A stretch of DNA of 64,000 nt from Kuafuiihalomonas sp039024635 (GTDB lineage: Bacteria > Myxococcota > Kuafuiibacteriia > Kuafuiibacteriales > Kuafuiibacteriaceae), in the NCBI GenBank assembly GCA_039024635.1, contig JBCCQA010000021.1, forward strand, positions 1 to 64,000. The letters are read 5' to 3'. Every line of letters begins with the position of its first letter. Within the stretch, counting starts at the first letter, position 1. The notes under the pieces were generated by a model. That model worked only from the letters and a program-made list of their open reading frames with translations. It searched no databases and was not told the DNA's origin. Made by a program: the position numbers and the translations under genes. Positions 14,557-22,274 of this stretch are shown piece by piece.

Positions 14557-15674
14557 CCGTTCCGGCCCGCTTTCGCGGCGGGACGCTGTACGATCGCTAC
14601 GCCCACTTCCGAGACCGCATCTTCTCCAGTCCTCGCTTCCAGCGCTGGGCGGCGGGTTCATGGATGGCAAGATGGATTGCGCGTCGCAGGTCGGGAGCGC
14701 TCTTCGATCTGTGCGCCGGCTTCGTCTACTCCCAAATTCTGGTCGCTGCCGCTCGCCTCGAGCTCTTCGGGGCTCTGGCTTCCGGTCCCCGCACCACCGA
14801 TGAGCTCGTGGAGGAGTTGGCCGTTCCTGCTCGCCGTCTTCGGACCCTGCTCGAAGCCTGCGCAGCGATGCGGCTGGTGGAGAAGAGGGGCATCGAGCGC
14901 TGGGGGCTCGGCGTCTTGGGCTCACCCTTGCTTGGCAATCCGAGCGTCGGTGCCATGCTTCGCCACCACGAACTTCTTTACCGAGATCTGGCCGACCCGG
15001 TGGCCCTGCTTCGAGACCCCGAACGGGACACCCAGCTCGGCCGCTACTGGGGCTACGCCCGGGCCGAGAGGCCCGTGGAGCTGGGCAGAGCAGAGGTCGC
15101 CCCCTACTCGGCGCTGATGGCAGAAACCCAAGCCCTGCTGGCCGAAGACATCCTGGATGCCATGGGGCGTTTCCGGGCCGAGGCTTGGCTCGACGTCGGT
15201 GGCGGCGAGGGCACCTTCTTGAGGGTCGTGGGCCGGCGTCGGCCTGACATGAAGTTGAGGCTGCTCGATCTTCCAGCGGTGGTCGCCCGGGCCCAGGCGA
15301 TGGAAGGGCCGGACTTGGAGGTCTTCGGGGCCGACATGTTCTCGGCCTCTTGGCCCCCGGCAGAGCTGGTGTCCCTGGTTCGCATTCTCCACGATCACGA
15401 CGACGAGGCGGTCCAGGGGCTCCTGGCCCATGCATTCGACCAATTGCGGCCTGGGACTCGTCTCGTCATCGCCGAGCCCATGACGGACGCGCCCGGGCAT
15501 CCGAGGGTGGGTGCGCCCTACTTCGGTTTCTACCTGCTCGCCCTAGGGCAGGGTCGGCCGCGCTCTTCTCGCGAGATAATCCGCATGCTGCAGGGAGCGG
15601 GATTCCGCGCCGCGCGGTCCATTTCGACGAAACGGCCTCTTCTCGCGCAGCTGGTGCAGGCCCGACGTCCCTGA
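14553..15674 (+). CDS. crtF: Hydroxyneurosporene O-methyltransferase (CrtF)
   Basis: SAM-dependent methyltransferase of the class used for plant caffeate-type O-methylation; CrtF methylates the C1 hydroxyl of hydroxylated carotenoids in spheroidene/spirilloxanthin synthesis. The 373 residues have an N-terminal winged-helix dimerisation region (about 45-115) and a SAM fold with WLDVGGGEGTFLRVV (motif I, about 211), LRLLDLPAVVARA and VRILHDHDDEAVQGLL (general-base His region). A TTG start overlaps the crtE stop. Its presence implies methoxylated carotenoids of the spheroidene type. Confidence 0.9.
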   Translation: MTVPARFRGGTLYDRYAHFRDRIFSSPRFQRWAAGSWMARWIARRRSGALFDLCAGFVYSQILVAAARLELFGALASGPRTTDELVEELAVPARRLRTLLEACAAMRLVEKRGIERWGLGVLGSPLLGNPSVGAMLRHHELLYRDLADPVALLRDPERDTQLGRYWGYARAERPVELGRAEVAPYSALMAETQALLAEDILDAMGRFRAEAWLDVGGGEGTFLRVVGRRRPDMKLRLLDLPAVVARAQAMEGPDLEVFGADMFSASWPPAELVSLVRILHDHDDEAVQGLLAHAFDQLRPGTRLVIAEPMTDAPGHPRVGAPYFGFYLLALGQGRPRSSREIIRMLQGAGFRAARSISTKRPLLAQLVQARRP

Positions 15675-15690
15675 GACTTACCCCTGCACC

Positions 15691-15721
15691 TGTTAAGCAG
15701 GCTTGACACCTATCTTTGACA
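15691..15721. promoter_or_regulatory. Overlapping PpsR operators and promoter of bchC
   Basis: 15691-15708 (TGTTAAGCAGGCTTGACA) is an exact TGT-N12-ACA site whose end supplies a TTGACA -35 hexamer (15703-15708). 15704-15721 reads TGA-N12-ACA, a second copy with one mismatch that overlaps the first by five bases and contains another TTGACA (15716-15721). A weak -10-like TGATTT lies 17 bases after the first. Also ACACCT (15706-15711) and AGGTGT (15721-15726) form an inverted repeat. All lie in the 68-base gap before the bchC ATG, so bchCXYZ-puf probably has its own PpsR-controlled promoter. Confidence 0.72.
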
Positions 15722-15742
15722 GGTGTGATTTACATCCATCTG

Positions 15743-16672
15743 ATGGATGCCTTGGCCGTCGTGATCGAAGAGCCCGAGAGGCTTGCCGTCCGCCGCGTGG
15801 ATCTCACGTCGCCGACGGAACGAGACGTCGTGGTCTCCGTCGATTGGAGCGGTATTTCGAGCGGAACGGAACGCCTGCTTTGGACGGGCCAGATGCCTCC
15901 TTTCCCAGGGATGGGCTATCCGCTGGTCCCTGGGTACGAGTCGGTCGGTCGCATCGTTCGCCCATCCGGTGACCGGCAGGAGGGCGAATTGGTCTTCGTC
16001 CCCGGTTCCCGCGGTTTCCGCGATATCAAGGGTCTCTTCGGAGGTGCGGCCTCCCAGCTAGTCGTCGACCGAGACCGCGTTGTCCCTCTCGACGACGCCA
16101 TGGGTGAGCAAGGTACCTTGCTGGCTTTGGCCGCTACGGCACGGCATGCCGTTGTCCGAGCAGGTCGGATGCCCGAGCTCATCATCGGGCACGGCGTACT
16201 GGGTCGTCTCGTCGCGCGTTGGGTTGTCTCTCAGGGCGGGGAGCCCATCGTATGGGAGAAGGAGCCGGTGCGACGGGAGGGTGCACGAGGCTACGAGGTC
16301 TCCGAGCCAGGTAAAGGGCTCCATGGCCCCATTCACTGCGCCATCGACGTCAGCGGCCACGACTCCATCATCGACGAGTTGGTTCCTCAGCTCGCACCTA
16401 GGGGAACGATCGTCCTCGCTGGCTTCTACGGAGCGCGGACGAGCTTCGCCTTCCCTGCTGCTTTCATGAGGGAGATCGAGCTCCGCATCGCGGCGGAGTG
16501 GCGACCCGAAGACCTCCCGGACGTGATGGATGCGCTTCGTGAGGGTCGGCTCGAGCTCGACGACCTCATTACCCACCGGGCCAGCGTGCCCGAAGCATCG
16601 GCAGCATATCGCACGGCCTTCAGCGACCCGGCCTGCTTGAAGATGCTGCTGGATTGGAGAAAGTCACCATGA
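15743..16672 (+). CDS. bchC: 2-desacetyl-2-hydroxyethyl bacteriochlorophyllide a dehydrogenase (BchC)
   Basis: Zinc-type medium-chain dehydrogenase fold that oxidises the C3 hydroxyethyl to acetyl in bacteriochlorophyllide a synthesis. Starting at ATG 15743 (MDALAVVIEEPERL) it has 309 residues; the TTG at 15716 would lie in the promoter and is rejected. Recognisable parts are WSGISSGTERLLWTG, MPPFPGMGYPLVPGYESVG and HGVLGRLVARWV (nucleotide-binding region). It overlaps bchX as ATGA, the first of a run of coupled genes bchC-X-Y-Z. Confidence 0.95.
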   Translation: MDALAVVIEEPERLAVRRVDLTSPTERDVVVSVDWSGISSGTERLLWTGQMPPFPGMGYPLVPGYESVGRIVRPSGDRQEGELVFVPGSRGFRDIKGLFGGAASQLVVDRDRVVPLDDAMGEQGTLLALAATARHAVVRAGRMPELIIGHGVLGRLVARWVVSQGGEPIVWEKEPVRREGARGYEVSEPGKGLHGPIHCAIDVSGHDSIIDELVPQLAPRGTIVLAGFYGARTSFAFPAAFMREIELRIAAEWRPEDLPDVMDALREGRLELDDLITHRASVPEASAAYRTAFSDPACLKMLLDWRKSP

Positions 16673-17670
16673 CCACGACCCTCGACCCATTCCAGAAAAT
16701 GAAAGAGAGCCTGCGGTCGGAAGCCTCGACTCCAGTCGAGGTTCCCGAGCCTTCGAAAGTGCTCAAGAAGACGGAGATCATCGCCATCTACGGCAAGGGA
16801 GGGATCGGCAAGAGCTTCACCCTCTCGAACCTGTCCTACATGATGGCTCAGCTGGGAAAGAAGGTCCTGCTGATTGGATGTGACCCCAAGAGCGATACGA
16901 CCTCGCTGCTCTTCGGGGGCCGGGCTTGCCCCACAATCATCGAGACCTCGGCCAAGAAGAAGGCGGAAGGAAAGCCAGTGGAGATCGGCGACGTCTGCTT
17001 CAAGCGTGGCGGCGTTTTTGCCATGGAGCTCGGTGGCCCCGAAGTGGGTCGAGGCTGCGGGGGGCGCGGCATCATCCATGGCTTCGAGACCTTGGAGAAG
17101 CTGGGCTTCAACGACTGGGACTTCGACTTCGTACTCCTCGACTTCCTGGGCGACGTGGTGTGCGGCGGCTTCGGTCTGCCTATCGCACGGGACATGTGCC
17201 AGAAGGTCATCGTCGTCGGCAGCAACGACCTTCAGTCGCTGTACGTGGCCAACAACGTTTGTTCGGCCACACAGTACTTCCGCAAGCTGGGAGGCCACGT
17301 CGGCGTGGCGGGCATGGTCGTGAACAAGGACGACGGCACTGGTGAGGCCAAGGCCTTTGCCGAGTCGGTGGGTATCCCGGTCCTAGCGGCCATTCCGGCT
17401 GACGAGGACATCCGTCGAAAGAGCGCCAACTACCAAATCGTGGGCGAGCCCGGAGGCAAGTGGGGTCCGCTATTCGAACAGTTGGCGACCAACATTGCCG
17501 GCTCTCAGCCGCTTCATCCCAACCCCCTCGATCAGGACGGCCTTCTTGGCCTCTTCGACGGCGACCAAGTCGGACGGGACGTCGTCCTGGAGCCTGCCAC
17601 CATCGAGGATCTTCAAGGACCCCAAGCCAAAAAACGACGCTCTCTCGAGGTCATCTACGACGACGTATGA
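16669..17670 (+). CDS. bchX: Chlorophyllide a reductase iron protein subunit X (BchX)
   Basis: NifH-like ATPase that feeds electrons to BchYZ for reduction of ring B of the chlorin, the step that makes a bacteriochlorin. From ATG 16669 (preceded by GGAGAAAG) it has 333 residues: P-loop IYGKGGIGKSFTLSNL, CDPKSDTTSLLFGGR, the cluster-ligand Cys in RGCGGRGIIHGFE and the second in GDVVCGGFGLPIA. The N-terminal extension before the P-loop is typical of BchX as opposed to BchL. It overlaps bchC and bchY by ATGA. Confidence 0.97.
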   Translation: MTTTLDPFQKMKESLRSEASTPVEVPEPSKVLKKTEIIAIYGKGGIGKSFTLSNLSYMMAQLGKKVLLIGCDPKSDTTSLLFGGRACPTIIETSAKKKAEGKPVEIGDVCFKRGGVFAMELGGPEVGRGCGGRGIIHGFETLEKLGFNDWDFDFVLLDFLGDVVCGGFGLPIARDMCQKVIVVGSNDLQSLYVANNVCSATQYFRKLGGHVGVAGMVVNKDDGTGEAKAFAESVGIPVLAAIPADEDIRRKSANYQIVGEPGGKWGPLFEQLATNIAGSQPLHPNPLDQDGLLGLFDGDQVGRDVVLEPATIEDLQGPQAKKRRSLEVIYDDV

Positions 17671-19178
17671 GTACCAAGACGCTACTTCCGATCGTTGAGG
17701 AGGGGGGCTGCCACGGCGGCCGGGAACGGCTGCAAGAGGCCGCCAAGGCTGCGGGTCAAAGCGAGCTCTTGAAGCGCTTCGCCGAGGACTATCCGATGGG
17801 CCCACATGACCAGCCCCAGAGCATGTGCCCGGCCTTCGGCTCCTTGCGGGTCGGCCTGCGCATGCGTCGGACGGCCACCATTCTCTCTGGCTCGGCCTGT
17901 TGCGTCTATGGCCTCACCTTCACCTCTCACTTCTACGGTGCGCGAAGGACAGTGGGCTACGTCCCCTTCGACTCCGAGACTTTGGTGACGGGGAAGCTGT
18001 ATGAGGACATCCGCGAGGCCGTGTTCCAACTCGCCGACCCTGATCGCTACGACGCGATCGTCGTGACCAACCTGTGCGTGCCCACGGCCTCGGGTGTGCC
18101 CCTGCGACTGCTCCCGCGCGAGATCAACGGAGTCAGGATCGTCGGCATCGACGTGCCCGGTTTCGGGGTCCCGACCCACGCCGAAGCCAAGGACGTCCTG
18201 GCGGGCGCCATGCTGGCCTATGCTCGTAGTGAAGCCGAAGAGGGTCCGGTCGCGACACCGAGGGAAGGCATTCAGGAGACGCCCAGCGTCGCTCTGTTGG
18301 GGGAGATGTTTCCCGTCGATCCCGTGACCATCGGGCGACTTGTCGAGCCCCTCGGGCTGGCGGCCGGCCCGGTCGTTCCCACGCGAGAGTGGCGAGAGCA
18401 ATACGCGGCGCTCGATTGCGTGGTGGCGGCCGCGATCCATCCCTTCTACCAGGCCACGGTTCGAGAGTTCCGTGCCGCGGGTCGTCCTGTCTTCGGATCG
18501 GCCCCGGTGGGGCGCGAAGGTACCGCTGAATGGTTGCGCGCCTTGGCCGAGCAGGTCGGCGCGCCCGCCACCCAACTGGCAAAAGCTCATGATTCGGCCC
18601 TTCCGGCCGTGGAGGGCGCCTTGGCCGCAGCTCCGATCAAGGGTCGGATGACCTTGTCGGGTTACGAAGGCTCGGAGCTCATCGTGGCCCGGCTGCTGGT
18701 GGAGAGCGGCGCGGACCTCCGTTACGTCGGGACCGCGTGTCCGCGGACCGAGTGGTCGGACGGGGATCGCCAATGGCTCGAGAGCAAGGGCGTTCGGGTG
18801 CAGTATCGGGCCTCGCTCGAGCAGGACCTGGCGGCGATGGCGGAGTTCGAGCCAGAGCTCGTGGTGGGGACCACGCCCGTCGTCCAGAAGGCCAAGGAGC
18901 AGGGAACGCCGGCGCTGTACTTCACCAACCTCATTTCCGCCCGACCCCTGATGGGTGCAGCCGGCGCCGGCTCGGTGGCCAGCGTTCTCGCCGCTGCGCT
19001 CTCGAACCGGAGTCGGATGGCCCACATGAAGGCTTTCTTCGAAGGCGTCGGGACCGAGCATGCGGCGGGCGTTTGGGAGTCGGTTCCCGAAGACCGACCC
19101 TCCTTCCGAAAGCGACATCTGGCGAAGGTCGCCAAGTCCAACGGGGCCAAGGTGAAGGAGGCGACCAAATGCTCGTGA
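17667..19178 (+). CDS. bchY: Chlorophyllide a reductase subunit Y (BchY)
   Basis: NifD/BchN-like subunit of chlorophyllide a oxidoreductase (COR). From ATG 17667 it has 503 residues; the frame is open further upstream, but that part is antisense-like and lies inside bchX. Cys-containing cluster regions include PQSMCPAFGSLRVGLRM, LSGSACCVYGLTFTSHFYGA and VVTNLCVPTASGVPL, all standard for BchY. The start overlaps the bchX stop, and bchZ begins inside its last four codons. Confidence 0.96.
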   Translation: MSTKTLLPIVEEGGCHGGRERLQEAAKAAGQSELLKRFAEDYPMGPHDQPQSMCPAFGSLRVGLRMRRTATILSGSACCVYGLTFTSHFYGARRTVGYVPFDSETLVTGKLYEDIREAVFQLADPDRYDAIVVTNLCVPTASGVPLRLLPREINGVRIVGIDVPGFGVPTHAEAKDVLAGAMLAYARSEAEEGPVATPREGIQETPSVALLGEMFPVDPVTIGRLVEPLGLAAGPVVPTREWREQYAALDCVVAAAIHPFYQATVREFRAAGRPVFGSAPVGREGTAEWLRALAEQVGAPATQLAKAHDSALPAVEGALAAAPIKGRMTLSGYEGSELIVARLLVESGADLRYVGTACPRTEWSDGDRQWLESKGVRVQYRASLEQDLAAMAEFEPELVVGTTPVVQKAKEQGTPALYFTNLISARPLMGAAGAGSVASVLAAALSNRSRMAHMKAFFEGVGTEHAAGVWESVPEDRPSFRKRHLAKVAKSNGAKVKEATKCS

Positions 19179-20614
19179 TGGATCACGACCGCGCTGGCGG
19201 CTACTGGGGCGCCGTCTACGTGTTCTCAGCCGTCAAAGGCCTGCAGGTCATCATCGATGGGCCGGTCGGGTGTGAGAACCTGCCGGTCACTTCGGTTCTG
19301 CACTACACGGACGGGCTTCCTCCCCACGAGCTGCCAGTCGTCGTCACTGGCCTCGCTGAAGAGGAGCTGGGCCAGAAAGGGACCGAGGACGCCATGCGAC
19401 GGGCCCACGAGGTGTTGGATCCCTCTCTACCCAGCGTGGTGGTCACGGGCTCGATCGCGGAAATGATCGGAGGCGGGGTGACGCCGGAAGGCACCGGCAT
19501 CCATCGTTTTCTGCCTCGCACCATCGACGAAGATCAGTGGCAGAGCGCGGACCGGGCTCTGTTCTGGTTGTGGACCCAGTACGGCGCCAAGAACGGGAAG
19601 ATGCCCAAGGCGAAGAAGGGACCCGAAGGAGCCAAGCCCCGCGTCAACATCATCGGGCCGGCCTACGGCTACTTCAACACTTGGTCCGACTTGGCCGAGA
19701 TCCGCAGGCTGGTGGAGGGGCTCGGAGCCGAGGTCAACATGGTGTTCCCGTTGGGCACCCATCTCGAGGACGTGCCTCGGCTGGTGGACGCCGACGCCAA
19801 CGTTTGCATGTACCGGGAGTATGGACGGCTCCTATGCGAAGAGCTGGACCGACCGTACTTTCAAGCGCCGATCGGTCTGCACAGCACGACAGCCTTCCTC
19901 GAGTCCCTGGGCGACGCCCTGGGCTTGGAATCGGCCCCCTTCATCGAGAAGGAGAAGCACACCACCATAAAGCCGGTTTGGGATCTCTGGCGTTCGGTCA
20001 CCCAGGACTTCTTTGGAACGGCTAGCTTCGGGGTGTCGGCCAACGAGACCTACACTCGTGGGCTACGCTACTTCTTGGAGGAGGAACTCGGGCTACCCTG
20101 CCATTTCGCCTTCGGCCGTAGCGCAGGTGTGAAGCCCGACAACGCCACCATTCGAGAGGCCATCCAGAGCAAGCCTCCGCTGATCATCTTCGGGTCTTAC
20201 AACGAGCGCATGTACATGGCGGAGACCGGCGCCCGTTCGGTCTACATACCGGCTTCCTTTCCAGGCACGGCCATCCGTCGCCATACCGGTACGCCGTTCA
20301 TGGGCTATGCGGGCGCGACCTACCTACTGCAGGAGGTGTGCAATGCGCTGTTCGACGCCCTCTTCCACATCCTTCCTCTTTCCACCGATCTCGACCGGAT
20401 CGAAGCGACGCCAACCCGCGCCTCTTTGCCCTGGGACGAGGACGCGAGATCTGCCCTCGATCGCCTGCTGGAGCAGGTCCCCATATTGACTCGCATCTCG
20501 GCTGCCAAGGGTTGGCGAGATGCCATCGAACAAGAGGCCCGTCGGCGTGGTGACGCCCGAGTCTCGAACGAAGTCCTCGAGGTGGTTCGCGCCACCCGGG
20601 AAAGGGTCGCCTAG
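19169..20614 (+). CDS. bchZ: Chlorophyllide a reductase subunit Z (BchZ)
   Basis: NifK/BchB-like catalytic partner of BchY. I use ATG 19169 (MLVMDHDRAGGYWGAVYVFS, 481 residues), preceded by GAAGGAGG at seven bases; ATG 19178 is an alternative. Family signatures are IDGPVGCENLPVTSVLHYTDG, VVVTGSIAEMIGGGVTPEG, NIIGPAYGYFNTWSDLAEIRR and GSYNERMYMAE. It ends 21 bases before pufQ, so pigment and reaction-centre genes are read together, as in the purple-bacterial superoperon. Confidence 0.97.
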   Translation: MLVMDHDRAGGYWGAVYVFSAVKGLQVIIDGPVGCENLPVTSVLHYTDGLPPHELPVVVTGLAEEELGQKGTEDAMRRAHEVLDPSLPSVVVTGSIAEMIGGGVTPEGTGIHRFLPRTIDEDQWQSADRALFWLWTQYGAKNGKMPKAKKGPEGAKPRVNIIGPAYGYFNTWSDLAEIRRLVEGLGAEVNMVFPLGTHLEDVPRLVDADANVCMYREYGRLLCEELDRPYFQAPIGLHSTTAFLESLGDALGLESAPFIEKEKHTTIKPVWDLWRSVTQDFFGTASFGVSANETYTRGLRYFLEEELGLPCHFAFGRSAGVKPDNATIREAIQSKPPLIIFGSYNERMYMAETGARSVYIPASFPGTAIRRHTGTPFMGYAGATYLLQEVCNALFDALFHILPLSTDLDRIEATPTRASLPWDEDARSALDRLLEQVPILTRISAAKGWRDAIEQEARRRGDARVSNEVLEVVRATRERVA

Positions 20615-20635
20615 GCCCGTCATGGAGAAATTGCG

Positions 20636-20848
20636 ATGTACGAAACGAGTGTAGCGACGACACGAACGAGGAGGATCTCGGAGGAGCGCCAGTACCGCTT
20701 GTACTACGCGTTGGGATTCATCACGGCTTTGCCTGTGGTCGCGCTCTCACGCCTCGTCCCCCGTCGGCGCGGGACGGCGAGGTCGACCGTTCTCGAAGAG
20801 ACCCATGCCCATGTCCACAACGTCCTGGCCTTCGTCTTCATGGCGTGA
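20636..20848 (+). CDS. pufQ: PufQ-like protein
   Basis: 70 residues, one membrane span (about 22-38) preceded by a basic stretch EERQYRLYYALGFITALPVV, matching the layout of PufQ, a small protein between bchZ and pufB linked to bacteriochlorophyll supply for LH1/reaction-centre assembly. Position is the strongest evidence; sequence conservation of PufQ is low in general. The C-terminal HVHNVLAFVFMA is hydrophobic. GGAGAAA precedes ATG 20636 by about seven bases. A structured non-coding stretch follows. Confidence 0.8.
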   Translation: MYETSVATTRTRRISEERQYRLYYALGFITALPVVALSRLVPRRRGTARSTVLEETHAHVHNVLAFVFMA

Positions 20849-20852
20849 GGCA

Positions 20853-20930
20853 GGAGTCCGACTTCTGTCGGATCCAGGAAAACGTCGTGGGCAGGGGCCC
20901 ACGACATCATCCCGCATCGAGAGGTGCGGG
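20853..20930 (+). other. Three tandem hairpins between pufQ and pufB
   Basis: Three stem-loops stand in a row in the 105-base gap: 20853-20875 (GGA and TCCGAC pairing with GTCGGA and TCC, with a bulged G), 20884-20905 (nine perfect pairs, GTCGTGGGC with GCCCACGAC, AGGG loop) and 20911-20930 (CCCGCA with TGCGGG, eight-base loop). None has a U-tract, so they are not simple terminators. In Rhodobacter, hairpins around pufBA set mRNA stability so that LH1 is made in excess over the reaction centre; a 5' stabiliser or processing site is the likely role. Confidence 0.7.
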
Positions 20931-20953
20931 GCGCCGAGAGGTTGAGAATAACA

Positions 20954-21169
20954 ATGAGTGAGAAAGGACTGTTTGCCCAATCGGGTATGACGGAGGCGGA
21001 AGCCAAGGAGCTCCACGGGTATTTTACGACGTGGTTTGGCGTCTATCTGGCGTTCGCCATCATCGCCCACGCGCTGATGTACTTTTGGCGTCCGTGGATC
21101 CGACCGACTGAGCGAGCGATGTTGGAAGGGGCCGAGGTCGTATCCTCGGTCGTCAACATCCTGACCTAG
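20954..21169 (+). CDS. pufB: LH1 antenna beta polypeptide (PufB)
   Basis: Light-harvesting 1 beta chain of 71 residues starting at ATG 20954 (MSEKGLFAQSGMTEAEAKEL); the upstream in-frame start falls inside the third hairpin and is rejected. ELHGYFTTWFGVYLAFAIIAHALMYFWRPW shows the usual polar N-terminus, a single membrane span, and the BChl-ligating His in IIAHALMYFWRPW. The tail after the RPW motif (about 25 residues) is longer than in many LH1 beta chains. Followed 13 bases on by pufA. Confidence 0.95.
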   Translation: MSEKGLFAQSGMTEAEAKELHGYFTTWFGVYLAFAIIAHALMYFWRPWIRPTERAMLEGAEVVSSVVNILT

Positions 21170-21182
21170 GAGACTGCATACC

Positions 21183-21380
21183 ATGTGGAAAGTTTGGATG
21201 GTTTTCGATCCGCGCCAGGCCATTGTTGGCTTGTTCACCTTTTTGGGGATCCTGGCGTTTTCGATTCATTTCCTGCTGCTCAGTACGGACCGGTACAACT
21301 GGCTCGACCAGCCGCCGGGAACTGACACGGGCGCGACGGCGGCAAATCACAACAGTGGCTTGCCGACGGGTTACCGCTGA
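21183..21380 (+). CDS. pufA: LH1 antenna alpha polypeptide (PufA)
   Basis: Light-harvesting 1 alpha chain, 65 residues, with the hallmark start MWKVWMVFDPRQAIVGLFTF, the BChl-ligating His in LAFSIHFLLLSTDRYNWL, and a polar C-terminal tail. AGGAGACTG precedes the ATG. It pairs with PufB to form the ring around the reaction centre. A strong hairpin separates it from pufL. Confidence 0.96.
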   Translation: MWKVWMVFDPRQAIVGLFTFLGILAFSIHFLLLSTDRYNWLDQPPGTDTGATAANHNSGLPTGYR

Positions 21381-21387
21381 AAGGCGA

Positions 21388-21422
21388 GAGGTGACGGACG
21401 CCTTTCGGGCGTCCGTCGCCTC
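21388..21422 (+). other. Intercistronic pufA-pufL hairpin
   Basis: A 15-pair stem (21388-21402 with 21408-21422, one G-U pair) closes a five-base loop just after the pufA stop. Positions 21396-21402 (GGACGCC) pair with 21408-21414 (GGCGTCC). Without a U-tract it matches the stabilising pufBA 3' hairpin known from Rhodobacter, which raises the LH1-to-reaction-centre ratio by protecting the pufBA message and partly ending transcription. Confidence 0.85.
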
Positions 21423-21445
21423 GTTATGACGAGGAGACTCCGGTC

Positions 21446-22270
21446 ATGGCTTTGCTGAGCTTCGAAAAAAAATATCGCGTCCGCGGAGGCACGCTGATTG
21501 GCGGCGACCTGTTCGACTTTTGGGTTGGCCCCTTTTACGTCGGCTTCTTTGGCGTAACGACAATCTTCTTCACCGTCCTCGGCACGGCCTTGATCATTTG
21601 GGATGGTTCGATGGGACCGACTTGGAATCCCTGGATTCTGAACATCGAGCCACCGCCCCTGAAATACGGCTTGGGATTCGCGCCGTTGGAGGAAGGGGGC
21701 ATCTGGCAATTGGTGACCATCTGCGCGACGGGCGCCTTTACGTCTTGGGCCCTTCGGCAGGCCGAGATCGCGCGCAAGTTGGGGATGGGCTACCACATCT
21801 CCATCGCCTACGGCACGGCCGTCTTTGCCTACGTCACGCTGGTCATCTTCAGACCACTACTCTTGGGCGCTTGGGGCCACGGCTTTCCGTACGGTGTGTT
21901 TCCGCACTTGGACTGGGTGTCGAACGTCGGCTACCAGTACCTGCACTTCCACTACAACCCAGCCCACATGATCGCGGTCAGCTTCTTCTTCACGACCACT
22001 TTCGCGTTGGCCCTTCACGGTGGCTTGATTCTGTCCACGGTCAACCCGATGGCAGGCGAGCCGGTTCGTTGCGCCGAGCACGAAGACAACTTCTTCCGTG
22101 ACTTCATCGGCTACTCCATCGGCGCCGTCGGCATTCATCGCCTTGGGTTGTTCCTCGCCTTGAGCGCGGGGGTCTGGAGCGCAATCTGCATCATCATCAG
22201 CGGTCCGCTTTGGACCCGAGGTTGGCCCGAGTGGTGGGTCTGGTGGCTCGAGCTGCCGATTTGGAGTTGA
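21446..22270 (+). CDS. pufL: Photosynthetic reaction centre L subunit (PufL)
   Basis: Five-helix subunit of the type II (quinone) reaction centre; holds the active-branch pigments and the QB site. The 274 residues align to Rhodobacter numbering with an offset of one: His154, His174 (special pair), His191 and His231 (iron) are all present, as are Ser224 and Glu213 of the proton route to QB; the Asp210 equivalent is Glu211. PHLDWVSNVGYQYLHFHYNP is the typical special-pair region. Four bases separate it from pufM. Confidence 0.98.
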   Translation: MALLSFEKKYRVRGGTLIGGDLFDFWVGPFYVGFFGVTTIFFTVLGTALIIWDGSMGPTWNPWILNIEPPPLKYGLGFAPLEEGGIWQLVTICATGAFTSWALRQAEIARKLGMGYHISIAYGTAVFAYVTLVIFRPLLLGAWGHGFPYGVFPHLDWVSNVGYQYLHFHYNPAHMIAVSFFFTTTFALALHGGLILSTVNPMAGEPVRCAEHEDNFFRDFIGYSIGAVGIHRLGLFLALSAGVWSAICIIISGPLWTRGWPEWWVWWLELPIWS

Positions 22271-22274
22271 GACA

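Noticed and set aside
15716..15742. TTG start for bchC
   Set aside because: Falls in the PpsR/promoter region; the downstream ATG begins the conserved protein.
17460..17666. Extension of the bchY frame into bchX
   Set aside because: Out-of-frame reading of the bchX 3' end; BchY starts at 17667.
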